Origin: Gordonia rhizosphera NBRC 16068 | GTDB taxonomy: Bacteria > Actinomycetota > Actinomycetes > Mycobacteriales > Mycobacteriaceae | Assembly (NCBI RefSeq): GCF_000298195.1 | Contig: NZ_BAHC01000183.1 | Span: 1 to 38,249 of the forward strand | Reading direction: 5' to 3' | DNA length: 38,249 nt | Part shown: piece after piece, positions 34,211-38,249 of the stretch | Position numbering within the stretch: the first letter of the stretch is position 1 | How the letters are laid out: each line of letters opens with the position of its first letter | Translations under genes and position numbers: made by a program | The notes under the pieces: generated by a model | Databases searched by the model: none | What the model was told of the DNA's origin: nothing | Seen by the model: only the letters and a program-made list of their open reading frames with translations

Positions 34211-35100
34211 GTCGCCGTCCTTTCGGGATAGCTGAACCGGACAAAGCGTCGAAACGATTCGTACACCGTCGAATAGTGTGTCTCGTCCGGGACAATGGAA
34301 CTTGAGAGTCGTACGTGGGGTGACGGATTGAGCGCTGCCTGATCGAGGAACCGCAAGGTGTTGGCGGCGAGGATGCGATAGAGCTCGTGGGGCCCGGTCA
34401 TCTCGAGCTCGCTCAGTGTGACGCACAGGTCAATGGGGTGATCTGCGGCCAATGAGTGCCAGCGACTCGTGATGGTCGTGTCGTCGGCGATGAGTGCGGG
34501 ACTTGCCGCGCAGTACTTGTCGAACAACATGCTGTCAGACGTGAGTGCGTAGAGGCTGAACAGGCCGCCGAACGAGTGGCCGAACAGTCCGGCGTGCTGG
34601 TTGCCCAACTCGAGTCGGCGGACAATTTCCGGGTGCAGTTCCCGCTCCAGGAACTCAAGAAATCGGTTCGCGAGGCCGTGCCGTGCCCGATCCATGAATC
34701 GTCCGACGCCGTCGATGCCGCCCAGCGCCTGTGCGTACGCGGGCGTCGAGACATGGCGCTCCAATGCTGCTGGCACGGCCTCATCCGGTGGGACGAAGTC
34801 TCGGTTCCGCCGGATCAGTGACGAAGCGAAATCGTTGTCCGCATAGCCGATTGTCACCAGTACGAACGGCTGGACTGGACGAAGTCGATCGCCCATAAGC
34901 GACATCGCGGCGGCCATCGTCGGCGCGGCGTTGGTGTGCGCATCGGCGGCGTAGATGACGGGGAGGTCGCCACGTCGGCGTGCAGGTGCGGTGACGGCGA
35001 CGGAGAAGCTGTCACCGACCACGGGACTGTCGAACACGAAGTGGTCGGTGGTGAATCCCACGGAGTGTCCGACGATGCCGGAGCTGGTGAGCGCTGTCAT
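34207..35100 (-). CDS. Esterase of the Fes/esterase D (DUF-type alpha/beta hydrolase) family
   Basis: A 297-residue alpha/beta hydrolase of the putative esterase family. LPVIYAADAHTNAAP is the strand before the oxyanion loop, the nucleophile is Ser176 in GHSFGG, and the histidine is in PDETHYST near 278. It should split an ester or thioester. AGGA lies upstream of the ATG. It is coupled to a PaaK-like ligase, so its likely job is to free an aromatic or other acid that the ligase then activates. A copy of the 17-bp operator stands 43 bp before it. Confidence 0.85.
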   Translation of the reverse strand: MTALTSSGIVGHSVGFTTDHFVFDSPVVGDSFSVAVTAPARRRGDLPVIYAADAHTNAAPTMAAAMSLMGDRLRPVQPFVLVTIGYADNDFASSLIRRNRDFVPPDEAVPAALERHVSTPAYAQALGGIDGVGRFMDRARHGLANRFLEFLERELHPEIVRRLELGNQHAGLFGHSFGGLFSLYALTSDSMLFDKYCAASPALIADDTTITSRWHSLAADHPIDLCVTLSELEMTGPHELYRILAANTLRFLDQAALNPSPHVRLSSSIVPDETHYSTVYESFRRFVRFSYPERTAT

Positions 35101-35142
35101 CGTCGATCCTCGTGGTGAACTCCAACTCGATTACGTCACCAC

Positions 35143-35159
35143 TGAAGCACAATATTTAA
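35143..35159 (-). promoter_or_regulatory. 17-bp operator copy upstream of the esterase-PaaK pair
   Basis: TGAAGCACAATATTTAA (as read on the plus strand) matches the consensus with the GCAC core and AATATTT half. It lies in the 109-bp gap between the gntR stop and the esterase start, so the esterase-ligase pair can be controlled separately from gntR. Confidence 0.55.
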
Positions 35160-35209
35160 TCCATCGCAACGGTGGCTGTGGACGCGGACGAGGATGACGC
35201 TTCGTCAGG

Positions 35210-35929
35210 TCAGGCGGTCGACTCCACGTCGTCCGCCCAGACACCTTGCTTCTCGAGCATCGCGACGAGTTCGTCGGCGCCGGACATGATGTGGTCGCGC
35301 ATGAGGTTGGCCGCAGCCTTGCTGCGGCGATTCCGCATCGCGTCGAGGATCTCGGGATGCGCGTGCATCGTGTCGTCGCTGTGGCCCTCGATCTCGTTGT
35401 AGAAGCGGTTCGGCAACTGCTTGACGATGCTGCGCAGCATCAGCGCCAATCGGCGCGAGTTCGCGGCCAGGTTGATGGTCCGGTGGAACTCGTGGCCGAG
35501 GGAGACGATGGTGTCCGAGTCGGCCTTGTTGCGCACCGCCTCCTGGTGCTTGAGCATGACCTCTTCGAGATGATCCAGCTGTGCGGCACTGATCTGCTTG
35601 GCGGCGCGGCCGCAGAGTTCGGCGGCCAGGTCGGCCTGCGCCCAGAAGATGTCGCGGACATCCTGGCGGCTGAACGCGGCGACGACGAATCCGCGTCGGG
35701 GTACCAGTTCGACGAATCCCTCGCCGCTGAGCAACAACAGCCCCTCGCGCACCGGCGTGTTGCTGACCCCGACCGCCTCGGCGATCGGTTCGGTGCGCAA
35801 GAAGTCGCCCGGCTTCACGCGACCGGAGATGATCAGTTCACGAACATAACCGGCCACATCCTCGGACAGCTGCTGCTTGGGAGTACCGACCCGCGGCAGT
35901 GAACCTGCGGAGAGAGATTGCGTCGTCAC
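35210..35929 (-). CDS. GntR family regulator with FCD domain
   Basis: A 239-residue FadR-subfamily regulator. The winged helix (about 18-82) contains LRTEPIAEAVGVSNTPVREG and the wing FVELVPRRGFVV. The FCD effector domain (about 95-220) carries the metal-site histidines in HEFHRTINLAANSRR and HAHPEILDAMRNR, and MRDHI near the end. Such proteins bind carboxylates or acyl-CoAs through a metal ion and release a palindromic operator. GTG 35929 is chosen because AAAGGA lies six bases before it; an ATG at 35971 is in frame but lacks one. The 17-bp palindrome occurs on both sides of this gene, making it the best candidate to bind it. Confidence 0.9.
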   Translation of the reverse strand: MTTQSLSAGSLPRVGTPKQQLSEDVAGYVRELIISGRVKPGDFLRTEPIAEAVGVSNTPVREGLLLLSGEGFVELVPRRGFVVAAFSRQDVRDIFWAQADLAAELCGRAAKQISAAQLDHLEEVMLKHQEAVRNKADSDTIVSLGHEFHRTINLAANSRRLALMLRSIVKQLPNRFYNEIEGHSDDTMHAHPEILDAMRNRRSKAAANLMRDHIMSGADELVAMLEKQGVWADDVESTA

Positions 35930-35964
35930 AACCGGTCCTTTCAGCATGAAGTTCCATACATTAT

Positions 35965-35976
35965 GCCTCATGAGGC
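35965..35976. promoter_or_regulatory. Perfect 12-base palindrome upstream of gntR
   Basis: GCCTCATGAGGC is perfectly self-complementary and lies 36 bp before the GntR start, next to CATAATGTATG, which could contain its -10 on the minus strand. It differs from the 17-bp motif, so it may be a site for another regulator. Confidence 0.35.
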
Positions 35977-36030
35977 TGTCTGCAGACGGCTGGCGGGCCG
36001 TGGATATCCCTGGCCTCGCTGGCCAATGGA

Positions 36031-36047
36031 TAGTATATTGTGCATTA
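36031..36047 (-). promoter_or_regulatory. 17-bp operator copy between gntR and decayed prpD
   Basis: The minus-strand reading TAATGCACAATATACTA is closest of all to the copy at 4391-4407 (14 of 17 bases shared). It lies in the divergent gap between gntR and the decayed MmgE/PrpD gene 4, so it could serve autoregulation as well as the former downstream gene. Confidence 0.6.
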
Positions 36048-36097
36048 GCTCACATGGGAAGCTTCGCTCTCGCCGGCCGACGACGGAAGGACCGACA

Positions 36098-36482
36098 GTG
36101 GCGACAACCATCGTCGAGCAACTCGCCGAGTTTGCCTCGACAACAATTCAGTGCTGACCTACCCGACGACGTGGTCCGCGAATCGAAACGCGTCCTCCTC
36201 GACAGCATCGGATGCGCCGTCGCCTCGCTCGACGACGCCGGCGCCCTGCGTGGCGCAGTTACGGGACTGCTATCTCGGCGGCGGCTCGGGTCCGGCGTCG
36301 ATCCTGGGCGTCGGACGCACCACATCGGTGCCGGGCGCCGCATTCGCCAACGCCGAGTTGATCAATGCGCTCGATCAGGATGCCGTCCTGCCCCCCGGTC
36401 GTCGACCACGATCAAGTATCAGCTTGCCGGCGGCATGGCGCTCACCGCGTTCACCTCCAAAGCCAAAGCCAAAGCCCTCTGA
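36098..36482 (+). pseudogene. Decayed MmgE/PrpD family gene 4
   Basis: A GTG behind GGAAGG opens TTIVEQLAEFASTTI, like the N-terminus of MmgE/PrpD protein 3. The frame then shifts to SADLPDDVVRESKRVLLDSI and GCAVASLDDAGA, shifts again to GPASILGVGRTTSVPGAAFA and ANAELINALDQDAVLPPG, and then jumps over about 110 codons to STTIKYQLAGGMALTAF. Two frameshifts and an internal deletion are thus visible against the intact paralog at 18160. It ends in a (CCAAAG)3 run and a TGA at 36480-36482, where IS1380-type sequence begins. It cannot make a working enzyme. Confidence 0.85.
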
Positions 36483-36483
36483 G

Positions 36484-37083
36484 TTCCCGGCCGGCTGGTG
36501 GTGCGCCGTATCCCCGACTCCATCCCGACGGGGACGGCTTGTTCGATGTGTGGCGGTTCCACGCGTTCTTCACCACCTGCGACCTCGACACCGTGTCCGC
36601 GGACAGGACTCATCGCGCTCACGCGATCGTCCAGAAGGTCCATGCAGACCTGAAAGCCTCCGCGCTCGCGCATCTGCCGTCGGGAAGTTCTGCGCGAACA
36701 CCGCCTGGCTGGTGTGCGCGGTCATCGCCTTCAACCTGACCCGGGCCGCCGCCTGTCTCGGCGGGCGACGCCTGGCCAAAGCCACGACCCCCACCATCAG
36801 GCGGATCCTGATCTGCGTGCCCGCCCACATCCTCAGCCCGACGCATCACGATGCACCTGCCAGCCGGGTGGCCGTGGGAAAGCGAGTGGAACCAATTGTT
36901 CGACAACGTGATCAGCCGACAACACACAATCTGACCCGAACCCGCCCGGCTCGCCGGCCCCGAACACGAAACCCGGTGAAACACGCCGAAATCAGAGATC
37001 GGCGACTCACTCATACCCCAATCTGGCCGAACGTACCCGACAGGATTCACCGCATGCTCAGAAGCCGATCGGTGGATCGAGGG
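36484..37083 (+). mobile_element. Degenerate 3' part of an IS1380-family insertion sequence
   Basis: The segment joins the decayed prpD directly and contains the transposase C-terminus in three frames plus what appears to be the non-coding 3' end, finishing near AGCCGATCGGTGGATCGAGG (about 37062-37081). The 5' half of the element is missing, and no flanking target duplication was found. Confidence 0.6.
36487..36934 (+). pseudogene. IS1380-family transposase fragment
   Basis: The C-terminal third of a transposase can be followed across frameshifts: RLVVRRIP, then GLFDVWRFHAFFTTCDLDTV and THRAHAIVQKVHADLKASAL, then AWLVCAVIAFNLTRAA with KATTPTIRRIL, and finally MHLPAGWPWESEWNQLFDNV before TGA at 36932-36934. 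The order and wording match the DDE-transposase end of IS1380 elements common in Actinobacteria. At least three frame changes make it inactive. Confidence 0.75.
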
Positions 37084-37380
37084 TAAGCCATGAACTTGCG
37101 ACGAGCGTAGCGAGATCACCTGTACGACACAGGGAGTGGCCTCGATTCGGCGCCTCGCCGGCGCTCGGAGCCTTACTCGACCAGCGGAAGGGGCAACCCT
37201 TCGTGGCCCACGTTGGCCTGGTACTTTCTCGATCAGCGAGAAGGATTCTTCGTTGCGTCGTGTGCGGGGTGCCAGTGACCCCTTGTTAGGCCGTCAGCGG
37301 CGTGTCACTCTCAGTGGGATCGGCGAAAACTCCTTGTAGGAATGCGATTTCGCCGACCTCGACGAAAGGCTGACCCCTCC
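37084..37380. other. Intergenic region upstream of MFS gene
   Basis: No supported gene was found. The stretch contains a GCGACGAGCGTAGCGAG palindrome-like element near 37097 and the second copy of the TTCTCG palindrome. The leader of the transporter gene shows repeated CGGCGAAA/TTTCGCCG sequences (about 37321-37352: ATCGGCGAAAAC and GATTTCGCCGAC), which could fold as a hairpin, and AAAGG about 12 bases before the ATG. Confidence 0.45.
37225..37244. repeat. Palindrome TTCTCG-N5-CGAGAA, copy 2
   Basis: Arms TTCTCG (37226-37231) and CGAGAA (37237-37242) flank ATCAG. It differs from the copy at 3504-3523 by one base in 20 and again follows GGTAC. It stands 137 bp before the transporter start. 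Confidence 0.5.
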
Positions 37381-38249
37381 ATGAATGCGAGCGCATTTTC
37401 TCCACCCGGAACAACCGACGTAGGCAGGCGTGGCCTCGGTGTCGCCGTGCTGTGTATGTTCCTGAATCTGGTCGACGGATTCGACCTGTTGATCATCAGC
37501 TTCGTGTTGCCGAATCTGCCGACCAACTCGAATGATCCGGGCGATCCGCTGAACTTCGCGTCGACGGCCGAAAAGGGCTACATCGTCAGCTTCGCACTGG
37601 TCGGCATGGCGGTCGGCGCCATCGGTCTCGCGCGCTTGGCCGATCGGTACGGCCGGCGCTTGATCGCACTGGTCGGCATCACCGTCAACTGTGTCGGCCT
37701 CATTCTGTCGGCGGTGTCCCCCAACGCCGAGTTCATGATGGGTGCTCGGTTCATCACCGGAGTCGGCATCGGCATGGTCAGCGTCGCCATCGTGGTGGCC
37801 GCCCAGGAATCGGCTGCGCCGAAGTATCGGAACCTTGCGACTGGCCTGGTGATGATCGGTTATCCCGTGGGCAGCGTGCTGGCGGCGTTGAGTACCAACG
37901 CGATCACCTCCGCATTCGGCTCGAACTGGAAGGCTCTGTTCCTCCTGGGCGCCGGATTGGCCGCCGCGGCGTTCGTCGCCGCGTTCGTAGGCCTGCCCGA
38001 GTCCGTGAAGGCCGCCGAGCGGCGGTTCGAGTCTGCTGCCGGCGCCGACCTGGCCACATCGGAGAAGGCGCCGTCGCTCCTGGGAAAGAACCTGCTGGCG
38101 ATCACCTTGCTGCTGTGCGTCGGCTACATGACGGTCTCCGGCGTGTTCAACTTCGCCGCTGGTCTCACCCCGGATTTCGTGAAGACCGCGATCACCGCGG
38201 GATTCGACGCCAACCTGAGCAAAGAAGCGCTCGCCTCGGCAACCTCGGC
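37381..38249 (+). CDS. MFS transporter, aromatic acid:H+ symporter (AAHS)-like, 3' end outside window
   Basis: The gene runs off the window after about 289 residues. An N-terminal tail is followed by helix 1 (VAVLCMFLNLVDGFDLLIIS), which holds the DGFD motif typical of the AAHS family. The loop 2-3 signature reads RLADRYGRRLIALVG, near the MFS consensus. Further helices include GARFITGVGIGMVSVAIVV and the motif 5-like GYPVGSVLAAL, and LPESVKAAERR starts the central loop. AAHS carriers import aromatic or other organic acids with protons, so this is the likely uptake system for the island's substrate. The first ATG follows AAAGG. Confidence 0.88.
   Translation, partial: MNASAFSPPGTTDVGRRGLGVAVLCMFLNLVDGFDLLIISFVLPNLPTNSNDPGDPLNFASTAEKGYIVSFALVGMAVGAIGLARLADRYGRRLIALVGITVNCVGLILSAVSPNAEFMMGARFITGVGIGMVSVAIVVAAQESAAPKYRNLATGLVMIGYPVGSVLAALSTNAITSAFGSNWKALFLLGAGLAAAAFVAAFVGLPESVKAAERRFESAAGADLATSEKAPSLLGKNLLAITLLLCVGYMTVSGVFNFAAGLTPDFVKTAITAGFDANLSKEALASATS

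Noticed and set aside
32861..34426. Longer PaaK-like protein starting at 34426
   Set aside because: The added 72 residues overlap the esterase gene out of frame and lack conservation; GTG 34210 has a ribosome site and a coupled overlap.
36484..36934. A working transposase
   Set aside because: At least three frame changes and loss of the N-terminal two thirds rule it out.
1..38249. CRISPR arrays, tRNA, rRNA or phage genes
   Set aside because: No evenly spaced repeat series, cloverleaf-type sequence, rRNA blocks or structural phage genes were noticed. A tRNA or CRISPR finder would settle this.

Overview
The window reads as chromosomal DNA of a high-GC actinobacterium of the Mycobacteriales, most like Gordonia, Williamsia or Rhodococcus. 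The reasons are strong G/C third-position bias, many GTG starts, ATGA/GTGA stop-start overlaps, an SDR remnant of the mycofactocin-associated type, IS1380-type transposase debris and short extragenic palindromes. The genus is an inference. The window is almost entirely a catabolic island: dehydrogenases, a hydantoinase/carboxylase-type pair, CoA-activating and beta-oxidation enzymes, alpha/beta hydrolases and several regulators. No oxygenase, tRNA, rRNA, phage or CRISPR signal was seen.

Layout. (1) 136-1370 (+): a cysteine-nucleophile dienelactone-hydrolase-like protein and a carboxymuconolactone-decarboxylase-fold protein, followed by a decayed thioesterase gene and extragenic repeats. (2) 1900-4357 (-): MmgE/PrpD protein no. 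1, the C-terminal stub of an SDR, and an IclR regulator. (3) 4415-11425 (+): nitroreductase, DUF2255 protein, then cupin, zinc alcohol dehydrogenase, aldehyde dehydrogenase, MmgE/PrpD no. 2 and a GAF-LuxR regulator. (4) 11563-19590 (+): HyuA-like and HyuB-like subunits, a small zinc-ribbon protein, SDR, a second aldehyde dehydrogenase, MmgE/PrpD no. 3. (5) 19884-20699 (-): an N-terminally shortened Fic protein. (6) 20780-29788 (+): class III CoA-transferase, CitE-type lyase, MaoC hydratase, acyl-CoA synthetase, acyl-CoA dehydrogenase, alpha-methylacyl-CoA racemase, crotonase, second CoA-transferase. (7) 29960-35929 (-): alpha/beta hydrolase, frameshifted SDR, second dienelactone-hydrolase-like protein, PaaK-type CoA ligase, esterase, FCD-type GntR regulator. 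(8) 36098-38249 (+): a heavily decayed MmgE/PrpD no. 4, IS1380-family remnants, and the start of an AAHS-type MFS transporter.

How the parts may work together (inference). An imported organic acid or ester is hydrolysed, oxidised by the ADH/ALDH/SDR enzymes, possibly carboxylated by the HyuA/HyuB/zinc-ribbon set (as acetone and acetophenone carboxylases do), activated by an acyl-CoA synthetase or CoA-transferase, and run through a branched-chain beta-oxidation route. Its CoA-transferase, MaoC and CitE trio resembles the itaconate/mesaconate to citramalyl-CoA to pyruvate plus acetyl-CoA module. The substrate cannot be named from sequence.

The most interesting signal is regulatory. A 17-bp imperfect palindrome, consensus TAAWGCACAATATWTTA, occurs in five intergenic or start-proximal places scattered over 32 kb: before the nitroreductase, MaoC, alpha/beta hydrolase and esterase genes and between gntR and the decayed prpD. 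A weaker sixth copy lies in the cupin promoter. This points to one local regulator, probably the GntR protein, controlling the island as a single regulon. Five decayed genes or gene stubs show the island has been remodelled.
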